Part shown: piece by piece, positions 13,281-22,730 of the stretch
Layout: every line of letters starts with the position of its first letter
Position numbering within the stretch: the first letter of the stretch is position 1
Made by a program: the position numbers and the translations under genes
DNA from: a virus
Length of the DNA stretch: 30,904 bases
Strand: one strand, 5' to 3'
Virus record (IMG/VR): IMGVR_UViG_3300046331_000135
Location: 1-30,904 of that record
Notes under the pieces: model-generated
The model's input: only the letters and a program-made list of their open reading frames with translations
Databases searched by the model: none
What the model was told of the DNA's origin: nothing

Positions 13281-13709
13281 ATGATAACAACTAATCCAGA
13301 CAAATACATTAGAAAGGCAATTTTTGACCTATTGAATGATATTGTTGTATCAGGCAAAACGATTAAATGCTATGATAGTAGGATTGCAGGAAACGCTAAA
13401 GTTGCAAACTACATCTTACTTACTAATCAAACAAAAAGTATTGAGAAAGCAAATAAATGCGAGTACCGTTGGAAATCTTCCGTTTTAATAGAGATATTTA
13501 CCAAGACAAGCTCTCAGGGGAATGCTGGCAGTAGACTATTATTAAACGATATAGAACAAGCGGTTAACGATTTACTTTTACCTCAAATTTCAATTGACAA
13601 TTTTGACGTTGTTACTCAGGATTTGAGCTACAATACACAATTAGAATCAGTAACAGACACAGAAAACATTTACCGAAGTTTTTTAACTTTGGAATTAACA
13701 TTAAACTAA
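13281..13709 (+). CDS. Tail completion/terminator-like protein
   Basis: A 142-residue protein in the position of tail terminator genes (DUF3168 or HK97 gp11-like). It has an N-terminal helix (DKYIRKAIFDLLNDIV), central strands YILLTNQTK and KSSVLIEIFTKTSS, then the helix LLLNDIEQAVNDLLLP and a C-terminal YRSFLTLELTL strand, the alpha-beta pattern of tail terminators. It would cap the tail tube and join it to the connector. Assignment is by layout and context. It is preceded by a TAATTTTG box four bases before its ATG. Confidence 0.75.
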   Translation: MITTNPDKYIRKAIFDLLNDIVVSGKTIKCYDSRIAGNAKVANYILLTNQTKSIEKANKCEYRWKSSVLIEIFTKTSSQGNAGSRLLLNDIEQAVNDLLLPQISIDNFDVVTQDLSYNTQLESVTDTENIYRSFLTLELTLN

Positions 13710-13718
13710 AAAAATATT

Positions 13719-14159
13719 ATGGCAACACCAATCAAAGGAGAAGTTGGAATTCTTTACGTAGCAGACGCAGGATCTTACAAGCCAGTAGCTTGTTTGACTT
13801 CTAACAGTTTATCAACAGCCGTTTCGGTTATTGAATCAAACACAAAATGTAACCCAGGAGTTACAAAAATTCAAGGAGGTATCTACTCTTACACTTTAGA
13901 CGCTGAAGGAGAGTACATTGACACAACTTCAGTAGGAGGAGACGATACAAAAGTATCTCACGACTTTTTAGTTGATTTACAACTTGACAAAGCATTAGTA
14001 AATTGGAAATTAGTAACTGGAGTTACTGGAGCAGTTTACTACGGTAGTGCTTTAATTTCTGACTTATCATTAGATATGGGTTCAGGCGATGACTTGGCAA
14101 CTTTCTCTCTTACATTAAACGGAGACGGTTTAATTTCAACAGTTGATCCATTAGACTAA
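13719..14159 (+). CDS. Major tail tube protein
   Basis: A 146-residue beta-rich protein of the TP901-1 tail tube type. It begins GEVGILYVADAG-x-YKPVAC, has LTSNSLSTAVSVIES then TKCNPG, and continues to IQGGIYSYTLDAEGEYID and a C-terminal ATFSLTLNGDG. The pattern of a first strand, a central loop with Thr/Asn and a final SLTLNGxG strand is diagnostic of tube subunits. Codon use resembles the major capsid gene (GAC, TAC and AAC frequent), as expected for an abundant protein. A paralogue lies at 19073-19573. Confidence 0.92.
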   Translation: MATPIKGEVGILYVADAGSYKPVACLTSNSLSTAVSVIESNTKCNPGVTKIQGGIYSYTLDAEGEYIDTTSVGGDDTKVSHDFLVDLQLDKALVNWKLVTGVTGAVYYGSALISDLSLDMGSGDDLATFSLTLNGDGLISTVDPLD

Positions 14160-14186
14160 GACATATTTTAACCAAACAATCAAATC

Positions 14187-14519
14187 ATGAATAAAGTAGT
14201 ATTATTAGACAAAGAGTTTCATTTTGGAATAGGTTTTTTAAATGAATTGTTGGACGGAACAGGTTTAAGACTTGACGAATTAGGCACACAAGCCGATGCG
14301 GTTTTAATTCCTAAAATGATGTATTATTCATTATTATACTCCTACAAAAGAAAGGCTCAGGAAGTTGATTTTACTATGTATAACGTGAATGATTGGATTG
14401 ATGAAAATGGAGGTATAGGAGGCGAATTTTGGAATAATTTCCACAAAGCCTTTAATGACTCTATGAATAAAGACGTCCCAGTTGACAATAGCAAAAAAAA
14501 AGTGAATCCAGAGAAATAG
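14187..14519 (+). CDS. Tail assembly chaperone, upstream frame (gpG-like)
   Basis: A 110-residue protein located between tail tube and tape measure, the position of the lambda G / G-T pair. It starts VVLLDKEFHFGIGFLNELLD and ends in a lysine-rich tail (SKKKVNPEK). Near its end nine adenines (14493-14501) allow -1 slippage into the open downstream frame. The short form and the frameshifted long form would chaperone the tape measure protein during tail assembly and are absent from the virion. Confidence 0.88.
   Translation: MNKVVLLDKEFHFGIGFLNELLDGTGLRLDELGTQADAVLIPKMMYYSLLYSYKRKAQEVDFTMYNVNDWIDENGGIGGEFWNNFHKAFNDSMNKDVPVDNSKKKVNPEK
14495..14501 (+). other. Programmed -1 frameshift slippery site A AAA AAA
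   Basis: In the upstream reading frame the codons are AGC AAA AAA AAA GTG, so the heptamer A AAA AAA is in the correct phase for simultaneous slippage by one base. The -1 frame is open from here to 14842 without a stop, while the zero frame stops 18 bases later at 14517-14519. Confidence 0.85.
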
Positions 14520-14842
14520 ATTTTAAAGCGGATGTTATCGCTTTTGCTTGTGGCGAACTTGGAATTTTGCGTTTAAGTGATGTTTATGATATGACTTTCG
14601 CAGAGTTCCAAATTCGCCTTTTTGCGTATAAAAGAATGGAGTTAAGAGAATGGGAAAAGGTTAGACAAATAGCTTGGAGTGCATTTATAGCTCCACACCA
14701 AGACCCTAAAAAGTTACCTAAGTCAATAGACAAGTTTATGAAGTTGGGAGGTAACGAAACAAAACGAGGAGTTAGCGATGAGCAAAAAGAAAACTTCTTA
14801 AAAGCATACAAAGAATATTTAAACCAGAAAAAAAATGGCTAA
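14501..14842 (+). CDS. Tail assembly chaperone, frameshift extension (gpGT T-part)
   Basis: This frame, read after the -1 slip at 14495-14501, continues SESREIDFKADVIAFACGEL and then LRLSDVYDMTFAEFQIRLFA before a basic helix and SDEQKENFLKAYKEYL. It ends overlapping the tape measure start (14835). It has no good start of its own; the only internal candidate, TTG at 14567, would remove the conserved-looking part upstream. The MTFAEF segment followed by a W-containing helix (REWEKVRQIAWSAF) is typical of T-domains. The fused G-T protein would be about 217 residues. Confidence 0.85.
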   Translation, partial: SESREIDFKADVIAFACGELGILRLSDVYDMTFAEFQIRLFAYKRMELREWEKVRQIAWSAFIAPHQDPKKLPKSIDKFMKLGGNETKRGVSDEQKENFLKAYKEYLNQKKNG

Positions 14843-16832
14843 ATTACAAATCGAGGTAGGAGCTGATATAGGCGAATTAAAAGATAAATTAGCGGAGGCA
14901 CAATTATTACTCGAAAAATTAAAAAAGCAAAAAGTTGACGATTTAAAAATTGGTCTTGACGTTAAAGGTTTGCAAACGCAAATTAATGATGCAAAAGCAA
15001 ATATTAGTGGCTTAACAAAAGCTATAAATACAAACTCAGCCGCACAAAATACAAATTCAAGAGCAACAGCAAACGGATCGAGTACATTAACTCAATTTTC
15101 TCGTATTGCTCAGGATGCTCCTTTTGGGATTATAGGTATTGGAAACAACTTAACTGCAACAGCTGAAAGTTTTGGATATTTAGCTAAAAGCTCAGGAGGA
15201 GCTATAAACGCATTTAAAGCTATTGGAGCATCTTTATTAGGACCTGGAGGTATTATATTAGCTTTTTCTGCTGTAACTAGTGGTCTTACTTACATGGCTC
15301 AGGAAGGTATTACAGTTGGAGATGTATTTGATAAGATACGAGGCAATTTTGATGGTTTTGCAAAATCTATGCAGGAAGCAAATGCAGAAGCTGCAAAAAA
15401 TTCAGCTGAACAAATTTCATCTTTAACTGCATTAGCCAGCGTTGCTAAAAATGTAAGTATATCAATGAGCGACAGAATGTTAGCTGTAAAAGAATTACAA
15501 AAAACATATCCAGCTTATTTTGGGAACTTAACACAAGAGCAAATTTTAAATGGGGATTTAAAGGACATTATTGATGACGTTACAGATGCTTTATTAGCTA
15601 AAGCAAAAGCGGCTGCTTACAGTTCAAGAATAAGCAAATTAGCCGAAGAGGAAATTAATATAACTGAAAAAATAACTAAAGCAAATAAGGATTTAAGAGA
15701 ATCCGAGATTGAGGCAGCTAAGCAAAGAAATAATACAGCAATGGCTTATTCGGCTGGTGGGATTGGAGCCGCTTTAGGTGCAAGTGCAAATCAGGTTAAT
15801 AATTACAAACAAACAATTTTTAATTTACAGTCTGAACTTAAAAAAAATATTGACACTCAAAGAAAATATCAAGAGGAAGTCAACAAAACTACAGCAGCAT
15901 CAATAAAATTAAATGCAGCAGAAGCACCAAAAGCAAAAGTTGAAGCATTTAAAAAAGATAATGAGTTTGATAAAAATGCTGAGGCAGCTTTACAAGGTCG
16001 TTATGATATTGAGGCTGGAATAATTAAAAGGGGAGAAGAGGCAAAATACAAGGAAATGCTTAAGGGGCAAAAAGCTCAACAAGGATTAGCCGACGAAACA
16101 AGCCGTATTGCAGTAGCTGGTTATGCTGCTGAAGAGGCTGCAAGGATGAAAACCATTGAAGGTTTACGAGATGACTTGGCAGCTGAAATGGTACTTTTAA
16201 AAACTCATTTAGCAAACAAGTTAATAACTCAGGAGCAATACGATTTAATGGCTCAAGAGCAACGCTTGAAATCTATTGAAGCTCAAAGAGCATTAGTTCC
16301 AGAGCACCAAATAATTAGCGATGCAATTGTAGGAACCATTCAAAATATGGGAACCGCATTAGGCGAAGCGTTGGCGACTGGTGCAAATATTGCTCAATCA
16401 ATGGGTAACGCTTTACTTCAAGGTCTGGGAGGATTGTTAGCTGCAATGGGAGATCATTTAATTAAAATCGGTACCGCTGCTGTTTTAGCCAGTAAAGTTA
16501 TGAAAGTATTTGGAACTGTTGCAGGATTTGGAGCTGGATTAGCTGCTATTGCTGGAGGTGTTATACTTAAAGGCGTTGGAGGAATGATTGCTTCAAAAGC
16601 AAGCCAAAAAATTGGTCAAAGTTCAAATGGTGTAGATGGAGGTGGAAACCAAAGAGGATCAATGTCAACTGGAGCCGATATACAAACTCCAACAAGCTCA
16701 GTATCACAAGGAGGAACTTTTAACAATAGCGGAACAGTTGTTTTTGAAATATCAGGACAGAAATTGATTGGAGTATTGAGCAATACATTAGGAGCAAATA
16801 AAAGATTAGGCGGAAACTTAGCAATAGGATAA
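14835..16832 (+). CDS. Tape measure protein
   Basis: A 665-residue protein. It begins with a TMP-type N-terminus (LQIEVGADIGELKDKLAEAQ) followed by coiled coil. It then has small-residue and hydrophobic segments (GIIGIGNNLTATAESFGYLA, GGAINAFKAIGASLLGPGG), a long helical middle, and a second glycine/alanine-rich hydrophobic region near residues 535-590 (GNALLQGLGGLLAAMGDHLI). It sets tail length and may help DNA enter the cell. At about 0.15 nm per residue this suggests a tail near 100 nm; that figure is inference. It overlaps the chaperone gene by eight bases. Confidence 0.93.
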   Translation: MAKLQIEVGADIGELKDKLAEAQLLLEKLKKQKVDDLKIGLDVKGLQTQINDAKANISGLTKAINTNSAAQNTNSRATANGSSTLTQFSRIAQDAPFGIIGIGNNLTATAESFGYLAKSSGGAINAFKAIGASLLGPGGIILAFSAVTSGLTYMAQEGITVGDVFDKIRGNFDGFAKSMQEANAEAAKNSAEQISSLTALASVAKNVSISMSDRMLAVKELQKTYPAYFGNLTQEQILNGDLKDIIDDVTDALLAKAKAAAYSSRISKLAEEEINITEKITKANKDLRESEIEAAKQRNNTAMAYSAGGIGAALGASANQVNNYKQTIFNLQSELKKNIDTQRKYQEEVNKTTAASIKLNAAEAPKAKVEAFKKDNEFDKNAEAALQGRYDIEAGIIKRGEEAKYKEMLKGQKAQQGLADETSRIAVAGYAAEEAARMKTIEGLRDDLAAEMVLLKTHLANKLITQEQYDLMAQEQRLKSIEAQRALVPEHQIISDAIVGTIQNMGTALGEALATGANIAQSMGNALLQGLGGLLAAMGDHLIKIGTAAVLASKVMKVFGTVAGFGAGLAAIAGGVILKGVGGMIASKASQKIGQSSNGVDGGGNQRGSMSTGADIQTPTSSVSQGGTFNNSGTVVFEISGQKLIGVLSNTLGANKRLGGNLAIG

Positions 16833-16833
16833 T

Positions 16834-19053
16834 ATGGCTTTAAGAAAAATTTTAATAGAATTTACAGCAAACCCAACTTTGGGAAATGCTTTTAGTTACG
16901 ATATAACAATTGACTCAGTTGCCTTTTCATATCCAAACGGATACGATACTCTAAATTTAGAATACGTTTCAGGCTCAGACGTCGCAAATACTTCAATAGG
17001 TAGAAAATCAACTCTAACAGAAACGATTGACGCTACTTTAAATTTTTTAGTTACTTATTATTCAAGTTCTTTTATTAGCTATTCAAGAGTTGAAAACTCA
17101 ATCGAGGTTATAATTAATTTTGAGGATGCTGTAATTACATATCCGGATGACGCAAACGAAAACATTTTAATTTCTGACGAGGCATATACTCCAGATGTAA
17201 ATTACAAACTTAAATATGTAGTTGATTGGGCTGATACAGAAAAAGTTGATTACTCAGTAAGAATTTACCAAAAAGCATATACCGGAAGCTCAACAGAGGT
17301 TTCTGGTTATGCCACGTTACAATACGGATCAGTTAATGACAATTTAGAGCCTATTCGTGGAAATGGTTTAAATTTATTTTTAAACGCTTCAAACGATTTA
17401 ACTTTGGAGGATTTATATACAGAGGACGAAAATTCTTTCTCTGTAAAAATGTATAGAAAAAATAAACTATTATTTGACGGCTATTTAAAGCCAGACGGAG
17501 TTTATCAATCATTTGTACAAGACCAATGGATTTTGAATTTATCATGCGTTGACGGATTAGGTTTATTAAAAGATTTGGCTTTTGTTCAAAGCAACGGATT
17601 GCATTGGATAGGAAAACAAAAAGCAATTAACGTTGTTTATAATTGTTTGAAAAGGACTGGACTTGAAATGAACATCAATACAAGCGTAAATATTTATTAC
17701 GAAGGATTAACTCCAAGCGATACTTTAGATCCTTTAAACGAGGTTTATGTTAGTGTGGATAGGTTTGTAAAAGATGACAACGACACAATAATGGATTGCA
17801 ACGAGGTTTTAACTTCGATTTTAAATTTATTCAATGCGGTTATTTGTCAAATGGATGGCGAATGGTTTATTTATAGACCAAGTGAGATATTTGAAAACAA
17901 TATTGTAAAATTTAGACAATATAGTCAAACGGATAATTCTTACGTTAAATTAAACACTAAAAATTTAGCTTTTAACTTAGGTAGCCAAATAGATAATTAT
18001 TATCCACATCATGCCGGAGGCAATCAACAAATAGAAATCAAAGGATCAGTTTCGGCAACTCGAATCAATTATAAATTTGGATTTTTGAAATCATTAAACT
18101 CAAATCCTAATTTAACTCACACCGGTTACACTTTCCCAGGTTGGACAGTTATAAACGAGCCTTATGTTATTTTAGACCCAACAGACAACGAGGGATTAAT
18201 TTCGGCTCCAGTTATTTTAAGTGGTTTATCTACTCCGGTATTCCCAATTATGTATTCGGATGACGTTGATTTGAACGCTGGAAATACAATTAGTATTATT
18301 TTAAGAGGTAGATTAACAAATTCAAGCGTTGCAGCTCAGGCAAAATTTAGAGTAACATTAACAGAAGGTTCTGGAGCAATAAGTTATTTAAAATTTGACG
18401 GAACTTGGACGGCAACAGATACATCAATTATTTTAGGATTAAACCCAAACTTTGATGTAACAATTCAATCTTTGGCTTTACCAGCTGACGGAGCTGTAAG
18501 TATGACAATTTATCAAGCCTTACAAACATCCTCTGGATCAACTCTTTACGAGGTTACTTACGCAGATATTCAAAACAATGCAACAGTTTCAACAAGTGGA
18601 TCAGTTGGGGAATTTCATTCAGCACAAAGACAAAACAGACCAAGTTCAATCTCACAAGAAACTAAAACTATTTTTAACGGAGATAGTCCTTCTTTAATTT
18701 ACGAGGGTGCAATATGGAAAGCCGATACAGAAACTCCTACATCTTTATGGTTCCGAAAAGACAAAACAGAAAGTAAAGCAATTTTACAAATTGCCGTTGA
18801 GGATATATTAAGAGTTCATCAAAGACCTCAAAAAATATTTACTGGAGACATTTATGGATATTTGCCTTATTTGTCTATTATTTCAATAAATAATTTAGAA
18901 GGTAAATTTTTACCTTTGGAATGGAGTTTTGACGCTTCAAGAAATATAACAAGCGTAAAACTTTTACAATTATTTGGCGAGGAGCTTACCGATATAAACT
19001 ATAATCTAACTTTGGATTATGGAAACACAACAAAGGTCACAATCACATCATAA
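16834..19053 (+). CDS. Large tail-tip protein
   Basis: A 739-residue protein directly after the tape measure gene, the position of Dit/Tal-type tail tip proteins. It is beta-rich with a segment LLFDGYLKPDGVYQSFVQDQ near residues 211-230 followed by WILNLSCVDGLGLLKDLAF, which is typical of Bacteroidota phage tail-tip proteins that combine distal tail and baseplate hub-like domains. The C-terminal third (from about residue 430) contains carbohydrate-binding-like strands. No enzymatic motif is visible. It probably links the tube to the fibre. Confidence 0.75.
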   Translation: MALRKILIEFTANPTLGNAFSYDITIDSVAFSYPNGYDTLNLEYVSGSDVANTSIGRKSTLTETIDATLNFLVTYYSSSFISYSRVENSIEVIINFEDAVITYPDDANENILISDEAYTPDVNYKLKYVVDWADTEKVDYSVRIYQKAYTGSSTEVSGYATLQYGSVNDNLEPIRGNGLNLFLNASNDLTLEDLYTEDENSFSVKMYRKNKLLFDGYLKPDGVYQSFVQDQWILNLSCVDGLGLLKDLAFVQSNGLHWIGKQKAINVVYNCLKRTGLEMNINTSVNIYYEGLTPSDTLDPLNEVYVSVDRFVKDDNDTIMDCNEVLTSILNLFNAVICQMDGEWFIYRPSEIFENNIVKFRQYSQTDNSYVKLNTKNLAFNLGSQIDNYYPHHAGGNQQIEIKGSVSATRINYKFGFLKSLNSNPNLTHTGYTFPGWTVINEPYVILDPTDNEGLISAPVILSGLSTPVFPIMYSDDVDLNAGNTISIILRGRLTNSSVAAQAKFRVTLTEGSGAISYLKFDGTWTATDTSIILGLNPNFDVTIQSLALPADGAVSMTIYQALQTSSGSTLYEVTYADIQNNATVSTSGSVGEFHSAQRQNRPSSISQETKTIFNGDSPSLIYEGAIWKADTETPTSLWFRKDKTESKAILQIAVEDILRVHQRPQKIFTGDIYGYLPYLSIISINNLEGKFLPLEWSFDASRNITSVKLLQLFGEELTDINYNLTLDYGNTTKVTITS

Positions 19054-19060
19054 AATTTAT

Positions 19061-19068
19061 TAATTTTG
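19061..19068 (+). promoter_or_regulatory. Leaderless-type late promoter box
   Basis: TAATTTTG ends four bases (TAGT) before the ATG at 19073, the same geometry as at 7882 and 13269. Confidence 0.5.
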
Positions 19069-19072
19069 TAGT

Positions 19073-19573
19073 ATGGAATATTTTAAAGGAGAAGAGAGAA
19101 TCTTATATATAAAACTTGAAGGAGTATATATCCCGATAGGTTGTTTGAGTGATAATTCATTTAGTGAAAGCTCAGAAACAATTGACACAACAACAAGAGA
19201 CAATGCAGGCTGGTCCACAAGCCGACCAACTATGCAAAGTTATAGCATCGGTTTTAACGGCATACAAGTCAATTCTACAATAGCTGGAGGAGATTTTGAA
19301 GTTGCAAGTTATGACCGATTAAAAGAACTTAAAAGAGATCGTCAATTATTAGAATGGAAAATACAAGGGGAAAATTTCCCTATTGTTGATTATGGTAAAG
19401 CCTATATAACTGATATTTCGGAAGCGGCTACTGTAAATGAATTAATTACATTTAGCGGAACTTTAAACGGCTTCGGACAGCCTTTAATGGCATCATACGC
19501 TTTGGTATTATTGAACAATGGCAATCCAAGCGTAATAGTACAAGACGGAAATTCAAACTTAATACAAGTATAA
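19073..19573 (+). CDS. Second tail-tube-like protein
   Basis: A 166-residue paralogue of the major tail tube protein. Both share ILY(V/I), YxPxxCLxxNS at the start, a Thr/Asn-rich loop (IDTTTRDNAG here, ESNTKCNPG in the tube), the following SYSIGFNGI strand, DRLKELKRDRQLLEWKI as the central helix, and a final FSGTLNGFG strand. It has a C-terminal extension of about 30 residues (ALVLLNNGNPSVIVQDGN). It lies after the tail tip gene rather than with the tube gene, so it may form a tip or collar ring with the tube fold. It has its own promoter box. Confidence 0.8.
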   Translation: MEYFKGEERILYIKLEGVYIPIGCLSDNSFSESSETIDTTTRDNAGWSTSRPTMQSYSIGFNGIQVNSTIAGGDFEVASYDRLKELKRDRQLLEWKIQGENFPIVDYGKAYITDISEAATVNELITFSGTLNGFGQPLMASYALVLLNNGNPSVIVQDGNSNLIQV

Positions 19574-19577
19574 AAAA

Positions 19578-22500
19578 ATGGCAATAGATCCAACAACTAC
19601 AACGACCGTAAAGGTTAGCGAACTCGCAAGTGCGGGGTACAATACAACGGACTTAATACCTCACGAGGTAGCGGGTATTTTAAAGAAAGGTAATTTACAA
19701 GACTTAGCAACTTTTATAGGTTCTATTATTGACGTTGAGGGAAGCGTAGGTTTTAGAGCCGTTAATGTTACAGACGGACAAACTTTACCGGCTACAACAG
19801 AAGAGGAATTTATTTTAGTAGGTCCTGGAACATTTCCAAACGTTGGAGGAGGCTCAGCAATAACAACAACAGAACCTTTAAACGCTTTGGTTTCAAATGG
19901 TACTTATTGGTTTATCGGAGTAGAAATTCCAATTGCAGCAAGTGGAGCATGGGGGTCAATTGAGGGGAACATTGAAACTCAAACAGACTTACAAGACGCT
20001 TTGGATTTAAAAGCTGACTTAGTTGACGGAAAGGTTCCAGCTTCTCAATTGCCAAGTTATGTTGATGACGTTGTTGAGGTTGCTAATTACGCCGCTTTAC
20101 CTTCAACTGGAGAGACTGGAAAAATTTACATAACAATAGACACGAATAAAGTATATCGTTGGTCCGGTTCAGCTTACATTGAGATTGCTGAAAATAATGC
20201 TGTTTGGGGATTAATTGAAGGTACTTTGTCAAGTCAAACAGACTTGAATACAGCTTTAGGGTTAAAAGTTCCTTACACTGGTGCAACTGGAAACGTTGAT
20301 TTAGGAAGTCATAAATTAACTGCATCGGACTTAGTTGTAAACCACGCAAGTGGATCAGGTGCGGCAGCAACAATAAGCAAGGGAGGTAACGGAGAGGCTT
20401 TAACAGTTACAAAAAGCTCAGGAAGTGGAAACGCTGCGAGTATTTTAGGTGGAGTTACTTTATTAGACGAATTGCATTTAAATACTGATTTAGCGGATGC
20501 TTATATTGCAAGTGCGGCAACTTGGAACGCAAAACAAGCTGCATTAAATGGAACTGGTTTTGTTAAAATTTCAGGAACAACAATTAGTTATGATAATACT
20601 ACTTATTTATCAGGAACGGTTGCAATTGCAAATGGTGGAACTGGAGCAACAACTGCTGGAGCTGCAAGAATTAATTTAGGAGCTACAACGGTAGGAGCAA
20701 ATATTTTTACAATACCAAATCCTAATCCAGTAACAAAAGCATATATTAGAGCAAATGCTGACAATACAGTAGAATGGCTTGACGGAAATGCTTTTAGAGA
20801 ATCAATTGGAGCAGGAACTGGAAACGGAAGTGTAACTTCTGTAAATGGTACGGGAAGCTATGGTGGTTTAACTTTAACAGGAACAGTAACTGGTTCTGGC
20901 GATTTAACATTAGGTGGAACTCCAACTGGAACTTGGCCGATTAGTGTAAGTGGAAACGCTGCTTCTGTTAATACAGTTTTTAATACAACAAACGCAGACC
21001 ATTATATAACTTTTGCCGATGCAAATAACGGTTCACCAACTGCTGAATTTTTATATACAGTAGGAACATTAAAATACAATCCAAACACGGGAGCATTAAC
21101 TGCTGGTTCATTTGTAAAATCAGGCGGTACAAGTTCACAATTTTTAATGGCGGATGGTTCTGTTTCAACTGGTTCAGGTGGAACGGTTACAAGTGTTGCT
21201 GCTATAACATTAGGCACAACAGGAACTGATTTATCTTCAACGGTTGCAAATGGTACTACAACTCCAGTTATTACTTTAAACGTTCCAACTGCAAGTGCAA
21301 CAAATAGAGGTGCTTTAAGTTCTGCTGATTGGACAACTTTCAATAGCAAACAAAATGCTTTAACTAATCCAGTTACAGGGACAGGAACAACAAATTACAT
21401 TCCTAAATTTACTGGTTCAAGTGCTATTGGTAATAGTTCTATTTTTGACAATGGAACAAATGTAGGTATAGGAACAGCAAGTCCTGCATATAAATTACAA
21501 GTTAACAAATCAGAATCAGGTTCAAATCCTTCTGCAGTTTTAAGACTTGAAAATACTGGTGCATATTATACGTCAAAATTAACACTTACAGACGGAACTA
21601 CAAATGATGCAAATATTAGTTATTTAGGTGCTAATCAATCTTTAGGTTTTGGAATTGGAAGTTCTTTAAATCAAATGGTTTTGCTATCTACAGGCAACGT
21701 AGGAATAGGAACAACAAGTCCAACAAAAAAGCTACACATAAAAGGTGGAAACGATAGCGTTTTATTTTTAGATAATGGTGGAGAAAGATATACTACACAA
21801 TATTTCGCTAATAATGGAACTACGAAATCATTTTTAGTGTGGGATAATACAAACTCTTTATTTGAAATAGGAACTGCTGTTTCATCTGATTTACGTTTAC
21901 TTACAAATAATGCAGAACGTATTCGTATTTTCTCAAACGGAAATACTTTTATCGGATCAACTCCAACAGACGCTGGTTACAAACTTGACGTTAATGGAAC
22001 TGCAAGAGCAAGTGTTTTTAGTGTAAATGCAAACGGTACTATTCAAAGTAGCGGATTTTGGGGAACTTTAACAACGGCTGGCGCTGGTTCTTATGCTGAT
22101 TGGGCGGTAATAAATAGCGCAACTAATGCAATAATGCACAATCCAACTGGAACTTTAAATATGGTATTTAGTGGAAGTGTAACTACTGAAAAAGGTATAT
22201 TTAGAAATTCTGGAGTTCCAGCTATTCAAGTGTTTAGAGATTTAGATGTTACAAGCGTAGGTCCAGCTGGACAAGGAATTGAATTTGGAGCAAGGAGCGG
22301 CACGACTTATATTGCTGGTGCTGCAATTTATGGAGGATTAGGAAATCCTGGTACAACTGGAAATTTAGTTTTTCAAACTTTAAACGGTGGGTCTTTAGGT
22401 ACAAGGTTAACTATCACTTCAGCTGGAGCAGCTACATTTAGCAGTACCGTAACTGCAACGGGTTTTTTCAATAGTTCTGATATAAGATTAAAAGACGTTA

Positions 22501-22730
22501 CCGATTACGATTATAACGTTTCAGAAATCAAGCCAATGAATTATTATTGGAAAGATAAAAGAGACGATAAAAAACACGTTGGATATTCGGCTCAAGAGGT
22601 GCAAAAAGTAATGCCTGATGCGGTTAATGAAGACGAAAAAGGATTTTTATCTGTTAACTATGTAGAAGTATTAGTTGCCAAGATATCTCAAATGGAAAAA
22701 GAAATTGCTTACTTAAAATCTAAAATATAA
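19578..22730 (+). CDS. Tail fibre with C-terminal peptidase S74 chaperone
   Basis: A 1050-residue fibre. The N-terminus (VKVSELASAGYNTTDLIPHE) is an attachment region. The middle is a long repetitive shaft with many Gly-Thr-Ser strands (GNGSVTSVNGTGSYGGLTL) and repeated NVGIGTxSPxxKLxV units near residues 626-850. The last 90 residues are an intramolecular chaperone of the peptidase S74 family: SSDIRLKDV at 966-974, with the catalytic Ser967 and Lys972 spaced as in endosialidases, HVGYSAQEVQKVMPDAV and a final coiled coil. The chaperone trimerises the fibre and then cuts itself off. It should carry or support receptor binding. Confidence 0.93.
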   Translation: MAIDPTTTTTVKVSELASAGYNTTDLIPHEVAGILKKGNLQDLATFIGSIIDVEGSVGFRAVNVTDGQTLPATTEEEFILVGPGTFPNVGGGSAITTTEPLNALVSNGTYWFIGVEIPIAASGAWGSIEGNIETQTDLQDALDLKADLVDGKVPASQLPSYVDDVVEVANYAALPSTGETGKIYITIDTNKVYRWSGSAYIEIAENNAVWGLIEGTLSSQTDLNTALGLKVPYTGATGNVDLGSHKLTASDLVVNHASGSGAAATISKGGNGEALTVTKSSGSGNAASILGGVTLLDELHLNTDLADAYIASAATWNAKQAALNGTGFVKISGTTISYDNTTYLSGTVAIANGGTGATTAGAARINLGATTVGANIFTIPNPNPVTKAYIRANADNTVEWLDGNAFRESIGAGTGNGSVTSVNGTGSYGGLTLTGTVTGSGDLTLGGTPTGTWPISVSGNAASVNTVFNTTNADHYITFADANNGSPTAEFLYTVGTLKYNPNTGALTAGSFVKSGGTSSQFLMADGSVSTGSGGTVTSVAAITLGTTGTDLSSTVANGTTTPVITLNVPTASATNRGALSSADWTTFNSKQNALTNPVTGTGTTNYIPKFTGSSAIGNSSIFDNGTNVGIGTASPAYKLQVNKSESGSNPSAVLRLENTGAYYTSKLTLTDGTTNDANISYLGANQSLGFGIGSSLNQMVLLSTGNVGIGTTSPTKKLHIKGGNDSVLFLDNGGERYTTQYFANNGTTKSFLVWDNTNSLFEIGTAVSSDLRLLTNNAERIRIFSNGNTFIGSTPTDAGYKLDVNGTARASVFSVNANGTIQSSGFWGTLTTAGAGSYADWAVINSATNAIMHNPTGTLNMVFSGSVTTEKGIFRNSGVPAIQVFRDLDVTSVGPAGQGIEFGARSGTTYIAGAAIYGGLGNPGTTGNLVFQTLNGGSLGTRLTITSAGAATFSSTVTATGFFNSSDIRLKDVTDYDYNVSEIKPMNYYWKDKRDDKKHVGYSAQEVQKVMPDAVNEDEKGFLSVNYVEVLVAKISQMEKEIAYLKSKI

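Noticed and set aside
14567-14842. Independent TTG-started gene for the downstream chaperone part
   Set aside because: The frame is open upstream through the slippery A run and the TTG would cut off part of the domain, so a -1 frameshift product is more likely.
21002-21349. 115-codon minus-strand ORF in the fibre gene
   Set aside because: It is the antisense shadow of repetitive Gly/Thr/Ser codons, with no promoter or terminator.
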